From Flavobacterium sp. (lineage in GTDB: Bacteria > Bacteroidota > Bacteroidia > Flavobacteriales > Flavobacteriaceae), in assembly GCA_030152225.1 (NCBI GenBank), contig JASLHL010000089.1, forward strand, positions 1 through 12,616: a stretch of 12,616 bases of DNA. The letters are read 5' to 3'. The stretch's first letter is position 1. Every line of letters begins with the position of its first letter. The translations under genes and the position numbers were made by a program. The notes below the pieces were generated by a model that did not search any database, had not been told where the DNA came from, and saw only the letters and a program-made list of their open reading frames with translations. Positions 6,702-12,616 of the stretch are shown here, in pieces.

Positions 6702-7145
6702 TTAAGTATTTATTTCTAGATCTCGAATATAATCTTCGTATTCGTAGAAGAAAATTTCAAATGCTGTCATTTTTTCATTAAAAAAATCAAAAATAGTGTC
6801 CCATGTTTTTGGATTATTAATGGAAACACCCTCGAGAGAAACCCAAATACGACTGATTAATTTTCCATTTTCTAAGTAATATTCGCGTTCAAAAATAGCA
6901 TCTGCTAGATGATCTTCTAATAGAATACCTTTGAGGGATTCTATTTTCTCGTAATAAATCGTTCTCTTCTCTTCATCTCGGGGTTCAATATCGAGCAGCA
7001 CTTCTGCCTTTTTGTTGTCTGCGTAGAATTTAAAAGAAACATCCTTGATTTTGGTGTTGTGCAATAGCCACTTTCTTGGATACGTTTCAGCAAACTGAAT
7101 CCAGAATTCTTTTTTTATTCTTTTAGCATCTTCTTTACTATACAT
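6702..7145 (-). CDS. DUF4268 family protein
   Basis: This 147-residue protein matches the pattern I associate with stand-alone DUF4268 proteins of Bacteroidota. It starts MYSKEDAKRIKKEFWIQFAE and continues with an alternating strand/helix pattern rich in Lys and aromatic residues; RTIYYEKIESLKGI and SRIWVSLEGVSINN are the central conserved-looking parts. There is no signal peptide or membrane segment, so it is cytoplasmic. DUF4268 also occurs fused to nuclease-like domains in some bacteria, but nothing here shows catalytic residues, and I assign no function. It lies 42 nt upstream of the BamA-like gene on the same strand and is probably co-transcribed with it. It is divergent from the Nudix gene, with only 51 nt between the start codons. 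Confidence 0.75.
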   Translation of the reverse strand: MYSKEDAKRIKKEFWIQFAETYPRKWLLHNTKIKDVSFKFYADNKKAEVLLDIEPRDEEKRTIYYEKIESLKGILLEDHLADAIFEREYYLENGKLISRIWVSLEGVSINNPKTWDTIFDFFNEKMTAFEIFFYEYEDYIRDLEINT

Positions 7146-7189
7146 TGTTGATAAAGTCGTAGATTTAGGTATATGTTAATTTGATAAAG

Positions 7190-7197
7190 CAAAGCTA
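7190..7197 (-). promoter_or_regulatory. Possible -7 element for the DUF4268 gene
   Basis: On the minus strand TAGCTTTG matches TAnnTTTG and would start transcription near 7183, about 38 nt before the DUF4268 ATG. It overlaps the first base of the Nudix start codon. No matching -33 element is found at the right distance. The opposite strand has only a near match (TTAATTTG, 7176-7183) for the Nudix gene. Confidence 0.35.
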
Positions 7198-7847
7198 TGA
7201 CTTTTGATTCTTTTTTGCATAAGATAGAGCAAATTAAAGGTGCAAAACCTGTTGGAATTGATGCACATCGCTTGATGATCCCCATAGAAAGGATCCCTTA
7301 TTTATATGCAGAAGATTTTAGGGCATACAATCCAAAGGAGTCTGCGGTTATGATGTTGCTGTATCCCAAAGGACAAGAAACCTATGTTTTATTAATTGAA
7401 CGTGCAACGTACAAAGGGGTTCATTCTGGGCAAGTGGGGTTTCCTGGAGGAAAATACGAACTCGATGATCGGGATCTTCAACAAACAGCCTTGAGAGAAA
7501 CCCAAGAAGAAGTGGGGATTATTGAACAAGATATTCAAATTATTCAGCCGTTTACCAAGATTTATATTCCACCGAGTAATTTTTATGTGCAACCGTATTT
7601 GGGTATTGCGCAAAAAGAGCTGTTGTTTATTCCTGATGCGTTTGAAGTGGCAAATATTATTGAATTGCCGTTGCATGTTTTACTCCAAGATCAAATTGTC
7701 AAAGAGGTGGAGATGAAAACAAGCTATGCCGCTTGGACGCACGTACCTGCGTTTATTTACAACAACTATACGATATGGGGAGCAACAGCTATGATGTTGA
7801 GTGAACTCAAGGAAACGCTAAAAAATGCACTAAAAACATATACGTAG
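7197..7847 (+). CDS. Nudix hydrolase, CoA pyrophosphatase (NudL/UPF0035) type
   Basis: This 216-residue cytoplasmic enzyme should hydrolyse coenzyme A or its oxidised or acylated forms to 3',5'-ADP and 4'-phosphopantetheine derivatives, using Mg2+ or Mn2+. The UPF0035 signature of CoA pyrophosphatases is clear at about 65-85: LLIERATYKGVHSGQVGFPG. The Nudix box follows at 84-108, with GGKYELDD and the catalytic helix RETQEEVGI (Arg100, Glu101, Glu104, Glu105). The box has one residue more than the textbook GX5EX7 spacing, as in E. coli NudL. Length is normal for the family (about 190-220). It is divergent from DUF4268, and the PlsC-like gene follows 79 nt downstream, where a separate promoter element is visible. 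Related substrates such as other nucleoside diphosphate derivatives cannot be excluded. Confidence 0.88.
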   Translation: MTFDSFLHKIEQIKGAKPVGIDAHRLMIPIERIPYLYAEDFRAYNPKESAVMMLLYPKGQETYVLLIERATYKGVHSGQVGFPGGKYELDDRDLQQTALRETQEEVGIIEQDIQIIQPFTKIYIPPSNFYVQPYLGIAQKELLFIPDAFEVANIIELPLHVLLQDQIVKEVEMKTSYAAWTHVPAFIYNNYTIWGATAMMLSELKETLKNALKTYT

Positions 7848-7892
7848 GACGTAATTAGCAAATTTTAACCTAATGCAACTAGTAAAAAGCAT

Positions 7893-7900
7893 TAAATTTG
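7893..7900 (+). promoter_or_regulatory. -7 promoter element of the acyltransferase gene
   Basis: TAAATTTG matches TAnnTTTG and is identical to the rpmE2 -7 element. Initiation near 7907 would leave about 20 nt before the ATG at 7927. The -33 region is poor. AGGAG at 7921-7925 looks like a Shine-Dalgarno sequence but sits only 1 nt from the ATG, too close to work normally. Confidence 0.5.
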
Positions 7901-7926
7901 TAATTCATTAATCAGGATGTAGGAGT

Positions 7927-8757
7927 ATGGGATTATTCAAGAGGAATCCATTTGGCCATATATTGTGGCTAAAAAAATGGATCATTCGAACGTTTGGTTT
8001 CTTAACACACCAACGATTTAGAGGGTTTAACGACTTGCAAATCGAAGGTTCAGAAATTTTACGCCGTTTACCCGATAAAAATGTATTGTTTATTTCGAAT
8101 CACCAAACGTATTTTGCCGATGTAGTGGCCATGTACCACGTGTTTAATGCCAGTTTGAAAGGACGAGATAATTCGATTAAGAATATTATGTATATTTGGA
8201 AGCCCAAGCTAAATTTGTACTATGTCGCTGCGGCAGAAACAATGAAAGCTGGACTTTTACCTCGTATTTTGGCTTATGTTGGAGCCGTACAAGTCGATCG
8301 TACCTGGAGAAGTAAGGGGGTCGATATAGATGAAAAACGCGAAGTTAATCAAGACCAAGTAGAAAATATTAAAATCGCTTTAGACGATGGGTGGGTGATT
8401 ACTTTTCCACAGGGAACAACTAAATCGTTTAAACCCATTCGAAAGGGAACAGCCCATATTATCAAAAACTACAAGCCTATTGTCGTTCCTATTGTCATTG
8501 ATGGATTTCGACGCTCTTTTGACAAAAAGGGACTACACCTAAAAAAGAAGGGCATTTTGCAGTCCATGGTCATCAAAGAACCGCTGGAAATTGATTATGA
8601 AAATAGCAGTATTGACCAAATTGTCGAGCAAATTGAAATGGCCATCGAACAACATTCGTCTTTCCTAAAAGTGGTTCCACAAGAGTTTGTGGAAGAACAA
8701 AACGCACTAAACGAAAAGCGAACGTACGATTACTATAGTTCATCGAAGAATTACTAA
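7927..8757 (+). CDS. PlsC-family acyltransferase (1-acylglycerol-3-phosphate acyltransferase-like)
   Basis: This 276-residue protein belongs to the PlsC/LPLAT superfamily, membrane-associated enzymes that transfer acyl chains to lysophosphatidate or similar acceptors in phospholipid synthesis. Visible blocks are SNHQTYFADV (57-66, motif I), VGAVQVDR (118-125, motif II), FPQGTTKS (160-167, motif III) and KPIVVPIVIDG (183-193, motif IV). Motif I has five residues between His59 and Asp65 instead of the canonical four (HX4D). Motif III reads FPQGTTK rather than FPEGTRS, so the substrate-binding Glu and Arg positions differ. These changes suggest a divergent subfamily whose acceptor may not be lysophosphatidate. 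The N-terminus (about 10-27) is hydrophobic and basic, consistent with membrane attachment. It has its own -7 element and a strong terminator. Confidence 0.85.
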   Translation: MGLFKRNPFGHILWLKKWIIRTFGFLTHQRFRGFNDLQIEGSEILRRLPDKNVLFISNHQTYFADVVAMYHVFNASLKGRDNSIKNIMYIWKPKLNLYYVAAAETMKAGLLPRILAYVGAVQVDRTWRSKGVDIDEKREVNQDQVENIKIALDDGWVITFPQGTTKSFKPIRKGTAHIIKNYKPIVVPIVIDGFRRSFDKKGLHLKKKGILQSMVIKEPLEIDYENSSIDQIVEQIEMAIEQHSSFLKVVPQEFVEEQNALNEKRTYDYYSSSKNY

Positions 8758-8772
8758 AAAATAAGGAGGTAT

Positions 8773-8806
8773 AAAAAAAGGTCATCCCACGGGATGACCT
8801 TTTTTT
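8773..8806. terminator. Bidirectional intrinsic terminator
   Basis: A perfect 15-bp stem (8773-8787 with 8792-8806, core GGTCATCC/GGATGACC) has a CACG loop. A7 on the left and T7 on the right provide a U-tract in both directions. It ends the acyltransferase transcript and that of the convergent large repeat-protein gene, whose stop codon is 3 nt away. Confidence 0.95.
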
Positions 8807-8809
8807 ATT

Positions 8810-11422
8810 TTAGTAGGCTGAACTACCATTGTGATAAGGGTAAAGACTACTGCTGTCAATGCTATTTTGGAAAATAGGATTGTCTTCCATCTTTCCTTTC
8901 TTCACCTTACTTGTTAGTTCAAAAATAACTGTATTCGTATCCGTTGATACACGTTGGATTGTTAGGTTGTTTTTTTGGATCGTACAAACAAAATAAGACG
9001 ACTCATCATAGCTGTAAGCGTTATATGAATCTCCCCAAGTTCTCAGTGCCACTGTTCCTTCAACAAAACGACCTTCCTCAAATCTACCGCGGTATTTTTC
9101 TTTCCCATTTTCATAGTAAATACACGGACCATGTAGAGCGTAATTTTTCGTGCCATATTGGTAAACTAACGCTTCATCTTCGTTGTAAAAACTTTCTTGA
9201 GTTGAATCATCAGCCAATAATTTTTTCTCATACGTTAAGGTTCCCGTATAGGTGTTGATTGATTTTTCATAGGTAATTACACTTTCTTCATACGTAGAAT
9301 ATACATTGCTGTCATATCCAAATTCAATGTAGGTTCCTTTGTATGGATAGCCATCGCGGTATTCTAAAGTGGCGATACTCTCACCTGCTTCATCGTAGAA
9401 GTGTGTTGGTCCACTTAACTCCCCATTTTGATAGCTCTTAGAAGACTGTAAATAGGCTTCGTTATACGTTTCTTCTTTTACAATCTCTCCTGCTTTGTAA
9501 TAGGTTTTGCTTGCAATGTATTCGGAATATTCACTTTGATAGGTTTCAAGTCCATCTTTTAATCCCTTTTCATAGGTTGTGATGGTTGTAGAATACCCGT
9601 CGGAAGTACTTACTGTTCCCGTATACGGTTGCCCTGCTTTATACGTAGCCTTCGCTACTTGATTGCCTTCCATATCATAGAAAACACCCTGTTTGTTGTA
9701 GTCAATATCAGAAATTAAATACGGATCAATCTCATCGCTATACATCCCATTTTTATTGCCGTATTCTTTTTTGCGTATCAATTCTCCTTTGCTGTATGTG
9801 CTTGCAGAAGATACCACGTCATTTTCGAAGAATGTATAGAAAGTTCCCTCTTTTTCAACATTGTCAAAAACACCTGTTACTTTTCCTTTTGCATCGAAGT
9901 AGGTTACTTTTAGTATTGATTGATCGTAATCGTTTTTGTTGAAAATTTCTTCATTTCTTTTCGTTCCTTCTCTGGTATAGCGAATGCGTTTGGATACGCC
10001 AACAGCAGGTGTGAAAATTTCTTCTCTTAAGATCGGTTTGCTGTCATAGGTTGGATAAGCCTCATAAGAAGCACTATACGTGATTTCTCCTTTGCTATAT
10101 GAAATTTTATTGCCAATCTCATCATTCGTTAGCGTGATAAAATCACCTTCAAAAGGTTCTGTATAGCCATACGTCCCTTTTTTAGATTGCAATTTTCCAA
10201 TGACTTTTCCTTTTTTGTCATAGTAGGTAGAACTTAATTCTGTTGCCTCTTCAAATAATTCCCCTGTAGAATAAAACGCTTTTTTTGCCACAATAAAGCC
10301 ATTTTTATAGGTTGTCATGGATTCATCATCGTATAAAACGCCATTTTCTGGGCTATAACCGTCTTTGTCATAGGTTAATACGCCTTTGCTGCTGCCGTCA
10401 GGATTGAAGTATTCTATTTTTTCAATCGCGTATGAATTGTGGTAATACTTGATTGATTTAGGTAAGAATAGCGTTGCTCCTGGGTGGTATACCGTTTCCT
10501 TAACAAGCTCTCCTTTTTTGTATTCCGATAGGCTGGTTGGTGTATCTGGATTATCCCCATATTCATTGTAAAATACATAGGATCCCTCTTGATTTGTTTC
10601 CGCGCTGTATTCATCTAAATCTGCTGTATACGTAGCGATTACTTTTCCATTTGGATCATAGAAAAGTGTTGTTGCTTTAGTTGTAGTTGCCGTTGTTTTA
10701 TATTTGATTGCGCCAGATACATAAAAGTTAGCTGTTTCCGTATTAACCCCATTCACGTAGGTACTCGTCATTGTTGGACGGAAAGTATCGTAATCTAAGA
10801 TAATAGATGTGCCATTTTGAATCGATCCGTCTTCGTAGTTTGCCGTGTAAAGCACTTCGCCTTTTTCATTCAAATATTGCTCCTCCAAAATATTGTTCTC
10901 CGCATCAAAAGTGAAGATGTATTTTTGGTTGGGCTGATTTTTATTAACATAGATATATGATTCGTAGCTTCCTTCGTTAATGGCAATGTAAAAATAGGCA
11001 CTTTTGTACAATTGCACCATTTTCCCATCATAAGGATAACCATTCTCGTAAGTTAACGTAAATTCTTCTTGCGTAAAAGGATCGATAGACGTAATATGGG
11101 TAGCATTGCCGTTATCGAAGAACATATCGAAATTAACCGATCCATCTTCATTGTAATAGGCCACTTTTCCGTCATATGTAATGGCATTGGTTTGATCAAA
11201 ACTACCAATTCCCTTTACTTCAATTGCTTTTGTTTCTTTGTTATACGTCGTGATTTCTCTATAGCCCTCTTTGTTTTTTATGGGTTTAGAAACTCTAAAT
11301 GAACTAGCCAATGCTCTGGTCGTTACTTCGTCGTATGTGTTTACCCATAAGGTATCTTTTACCGTCTGACTGTAAATCGCAGAAGAAAATAACAAGGCAA
11401 TAGGTAATAATTTTTTGTACAT
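8810..11422 (-). CDS. Large secreted MORN/YwqK-like repeat protein
   Basis: The protein has 870 residues. The N-terminus MYKKLLPIALLFSSAIYSQ is a good signal peptide (cleavage about residue 19), so it is exported. The body is built from two alternating motifs. One resembles a MORN or YwqK-antitoxin repeat, Y-F/Y-D-x-x-G-K-V followed by Y-x-x-G-x-P-Y-x-G-T, starting near 89, 171, 254, 338, 400, 508, 581, 675 and 768. The other is (T/S)xYxKGELVKE, near 299, 370, 541, 615, 640 and 662. Tyr, Thr, Glu and Lys are abundant, and no catalytic motif is visible. The last 80 residues differ from the repeats, and I do not see a clear type IX secretion C-terminal domain. The ATG at 11422 is chosen because an upstream ATG at 11545 would add 41 residues spanning the promoter and part of the previous terminator. 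The function is unknown; an envelope or surface structural role is an inference. Confidence 0.85.
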   Translation of the reverse strand: MYKKLLPIALLFSSAIYSQTVKDTLWVNTYDEVTTRALASSFRVSKPIKNKEGYREITTYNKETKAIEVKGIGSFDQTNAITYDGKVAYYNEDGSVNFDMFFDNGNATHITSIDPFTQEEFTLTYENGYPYDGKMVQLYKSAYFYIAINEGSYESYIYVNKNQPNQKYIFTFDAENNILEEQYLNEKGEVLYTANYEDGSIQNGTSIILDYDTFRPTMTSTYVNGVNTETANFYVSGAIKYKTTATTTKATTLFYDPNGKVIATYTADLDEYSAETNQEGSYVFYNEYGDNPDTPTSLSEYKKGELVKETVYHPGATLFLPKSIKYYHNSYAIEKIEYFNPDGSSKGVLTYDKDGYSPENGVLYDDESMTTYKNGFIVAKKAFYSTGELFEEATELSSTYYDKKGKVIGKLQSKKGTYGYTEPFEGDFITLTNDEIGNKISYSKGEITYSASYEAYPTYDSKPILREEIFTPAVGVSKRIRYTREGTKRNEEIFNKNDYDQSILKVTYFDAKGKVTGVFDNVEKEGTFYTFFENDVVSSASTYSKGELIRKKEYGNKNGMYSDEIDPYLISDIDYNKQGVFYDMEGNQVAKATYKAGQPYTGTVSTSDGYSTTITTYEKGLKDGLETYQSEYSEYIASKTYYKAGEIVKEETYNEAYLQSSKSYQNGELSGPTHFYDEAGESIATLEYRDGYPYKGTYIEFGYDSNVYSTYEESVITYEKSINTYTGTLTYEKKLLADDSTQESFYNEDEALVYQYGTKNYALHGPCIYYENGKEKYRGRFEEGRFVEGTVALRTWGDSYNAYSYDESSYFVCTIQKNNLTIQRVSTDTNTVIFELTSKVKKGKMEDNPIFQNSIDSSSLYPYHNGSSAY

Positions 11423-11447
11423 CGTCCTGTGTGTTTTTATTGTACAA

Positions 11448-11476
11448 CAAATGTAGATAAAACAGCAGAAAAACAA
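11448..11476 (-). promoter_or_regulatory. Promoter of the repeat-protein gene
   Basis: On the minus strand TTG (11476-11474) and TACATTTG (11455-11448) are 18 nt apart, matching the Bacteroidota -33/-7 pattern. Initiation near 11441 leaves a leader of about 20 nt to the ATG at 11422. Confidence 0.7.
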
Positions 11477-11519
11477 TATCACTACTTCTAGTGAATGTGA
11501 TTTTTTTACAAGTAAAAAT

Positions 11520-11553
11520 AAAAAAAGTCTTTGTAGTTGATACAAAGACTTTT
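11520..11553 (-). terminator. Intrinsic terminator after the EamA transporter gene
   Basis: A perfect 13-bp stem (11553-11541 with 11535-11523, core AAAGTCTTTGTA) closes a 5-nt loop and is followed on the minus strand by a seven-base U-tract. It lies 24 nt past the transporter stop codon and 43 nt before the -33 element of the next promoter, so the two minus-strand genes are separate transcription units. Confidence 0.92.
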
Positions 11554-11577
11554 AAATTATACTGATGGATTTAGTTC

Positions 11578-12549
11578 CTAGACTAAAGACTGTTTTTTCT
11601 TGAAAATAAGTTGGCTATTCATCAAAAAGATAGCGCTTAAAATAAGGAGAATACCCAACCATTGAATCAAAACAACTTGTTCTTGTAGGACCATATAGGC
11701 TACGGTTACGGATACGGGTAATTCAATAGAAGCGATAATACTACCCAATCCAACGCCTGTATGGGGGAATCCCATATTCAAGAAGATTGGAGGTAAAATG
11801 GTGCCAAATAGGGCTAACAACAATCCCCAAGAGTAAAAAATACTCCAGTCGAAATCGCGAATACCGCTCGTATTGGTGGTAAATTGTTGATAAAAAGATA
11901 ACATGATGTCCGAATTGTTCGGTCCGAACTGCGTGATAAAACAGAAAATCAAAACGACAGCAGTTGCCCCACATAGCATAAATAAGCTTCGCTTAGGTGC
12001 TGGTAAGTGATTGGCTACCACATTTGAGGCAAACATGGTTGTTGCAAAAGAACAAGACGCCAAAAATCCGAAGATCAGTCCGCGGTAATCGAGTTCAATT
12101 TCATTGGCCAATACATTGGTTGCTAATACTGTACCAAATAAGATTAGTGCCACTGCTACAATTTTTAATAGGCTGGGGAATTGTTTGGTGACCACACTTT
12201 CAATGACCACGCCAATCCACACCGATTGCATCAGCAATACAACGGCAATAGAAGCGTCGATATAACTCACGGCCATATAGTATAAAACAGAAGTAAATCC
12301 CATGGATGTTCCCGCTAAAACTAAGTTGCGGATGTCTTTTTTACTAGCAATAGTGTCAGTGGTTTGTTTTTTGCGAATCCCATTGATGATGAACATCCCA
12401 ATAAGTCCGAGTAATACTTGCGATAAGGTTACCTCAGCAGTAGTATACCCATGTGAATACGCCAGTTTTACAAATGAAGCCAACATCCCAAAACTGGATG
12501 CACCAATAGCGACTAAAAATACGCCTTTTACCAAATTCTGTTCTTTCAT
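11578..12549 (-). CDS. EamA-family (drug/metabolite transporter superfamily) permease
   Basis: This 323-residue inner-membrane protein shows about ten hydrophobic helices (near 8-28, 39-56, 75-96, 98-118, 127-147, 157-179, 188-207, 237-257, 262-285 and 293-311). They are arranged as two five-helix EamA halves, the usual DMT size and topology. The fourth-helix-type segment YIDASIAVVLLMQSVW and its counterpart in the second half, GLGSIIASIELPVSVTVAYMVLQEQ, are typical of EamA repeats. The second includes the conserved Glu-Pro-like 'IELP' before the ninth helix. A longer loop (208-236) lies between helices 7 and 8. Such proteins export amino acids, metabolites or drugs; the substrate cannot be inferred, and no neighbour suggests one. 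The ATG at 12549 follows a -7 element by about 20 nt. An intrinsic terminator follows the gene. Confidence 0.9.
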   Translation of the reverse strand: MKEQNLVKGVFLVAIGASSFGMLASFVKLAYSHGYTTAEVTLSQVLLGLIGMFIINGIRKKQTTDTIASKKDIRNLVLAGTSMGFTSVLYYMAVSYIDASIAVVLLMQSVWIGVVIESVVTKQFPSLLKIVAVALILFGTVLATNVLANEIELDYRGLIFGFLASCSFATTMFASNVVANHLPAPKRSLFMLCGATAVVLIFCFITQFGPNNSDIMLSFYQQFTTNTSGIRDFDWSIFYSWGLLLALFGTILPPIFLNMGFPHTGVGLGSIIASIELPVSVTVAYMVLQEQVVLIQWLGILLILSAIFLMNSQLIFKKKQSLV

Positions 12550-12568
12550 TGCTCTACTTTTAACGGGG

Positions 12569-12576
12569 CAAAGGTA
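12569..12576 (-). promoter_or_regulatory. -7 promoter element of the EamA gene
   Basis: On the minus strand TACCTTTG matches TAnnTTTG and lies 19 nt before the ATG at 12549. The nearest TTTG (12606-12603) is 26 nt further upstream, longer than the usual spacing, so the -33 element is weak or absent. DNA from here to the window end holds nothing else I can identify. Confidence 0.5.
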
Positions 12577-12616
12577 GTTATTATTTTTTTGGAGGTATAG
12601 GACAAATGTCTAGGGG

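Noticed and set aside
7921..7925. AGGAG as a strong Shine-Dalgarno for the acyltransferase
   Set aside because: It is 1 nt from the ATG, too close for normal pairing, and Bacteroidota initiation rarely depends on it.
8810..11422. Assignment of the repeat protein as a toxin-antitoxin antitoxin
   Set aside because: YwqK-like repeats resemble it, but the protein is secreted, much larger, and has no toxin gene beside it.
11423..11545. 41-residue N-terminal extension of the large repeat protein from an upstream ATG
   Set aside because: It would place coding sequence over a well-matched promoter (11448-11476) and part of the preceding terminator, and would bury a clear signal peptide.

Overview
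The window looks like a core-type chromosomal segment from a low-GC member of Bacteroidota, most likely class Flavobacteriia; a Myroides-like genus is a guess only. The reasons are: several close matches to the phylum's TAnnTTTG -7 promoter element, usually without a Shine-Dalgarno sequence; a type B (zinc-free) ribosomal protein L31; a GlmU-family nucleotidyltransferase of the 'alternative' Bacteroidota type; a DUF4268 protein; and MORN/YwqK-like secreted repeat proteins. I see no insertion sequence, phage gene, CRISPR array, rRNA or tRNA.

Layout. Bases 9-2742 (+): a Cu(I) P1B-type ATPase followed by a 71-residue copper-chaperone-like HMA protein, a copper export pair. Bases 2743-2877: a 135-bp heptanucleotide-periodic array that folds back on itself. 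Bases 2896-3344: promoter, about 105-nt leader, rpmE2 (L31 type B) and a strong terminator. Bases 3388-4614 (+): GlmU-family protein with its own promoter. Bases 4615-4793: convergent intergenic region holding a bidirectional terminator flanked on both sides by heptad-periodic DNA. Bases 4794-7145 (-): a DUF4268 protein, then a POTRA/beta-barrel outer-membrane protein of BamA/TamA type, probably one transcript. Bases 7197-8757 (+): CoA-pyrophosphatase-type Nudix hydrolase and a divergent PlsC-family acyltransferase, closed by a strong bidirectional terminator. Bases 8810-11422 (-): an 870-residue secreted repeat protein with its own promoter. Bases 11578-12549 (-): an EamA/DMT transporter with its own terminator.

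Most genes are independent housekeeping or envelope functions: metal export, ribosome, nucleotide-sugar and lipid metabolism, outer-membrane assembly and small-molecule transport. The two genes whose N-termini need correcting are the GlmU-family gene (ATG at 3424) and the large repeat protein (ATG at 11422); in both cases a promoter and protein features support the shorter form.

The least ordinary signal is non-coding. Three genes (HMA chaperone, GlmU-like, BamA-like) are followed, starting at the base after the stop codon, by degenerate 7-nt-periodic DNA. One copy forms a 135-bp near-palindrome. The other two lie in the 3' UTRs of convergent genes, between stop codon and shared terminator. 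I know of no named element that fits this. Protein-level oddities are a degenerate first metal-binding domain in the copper ATPase, non-canonical catalytic motifs in the PlsC-like protein, and a roughly 85-residue super-repeat in the secreted protein.
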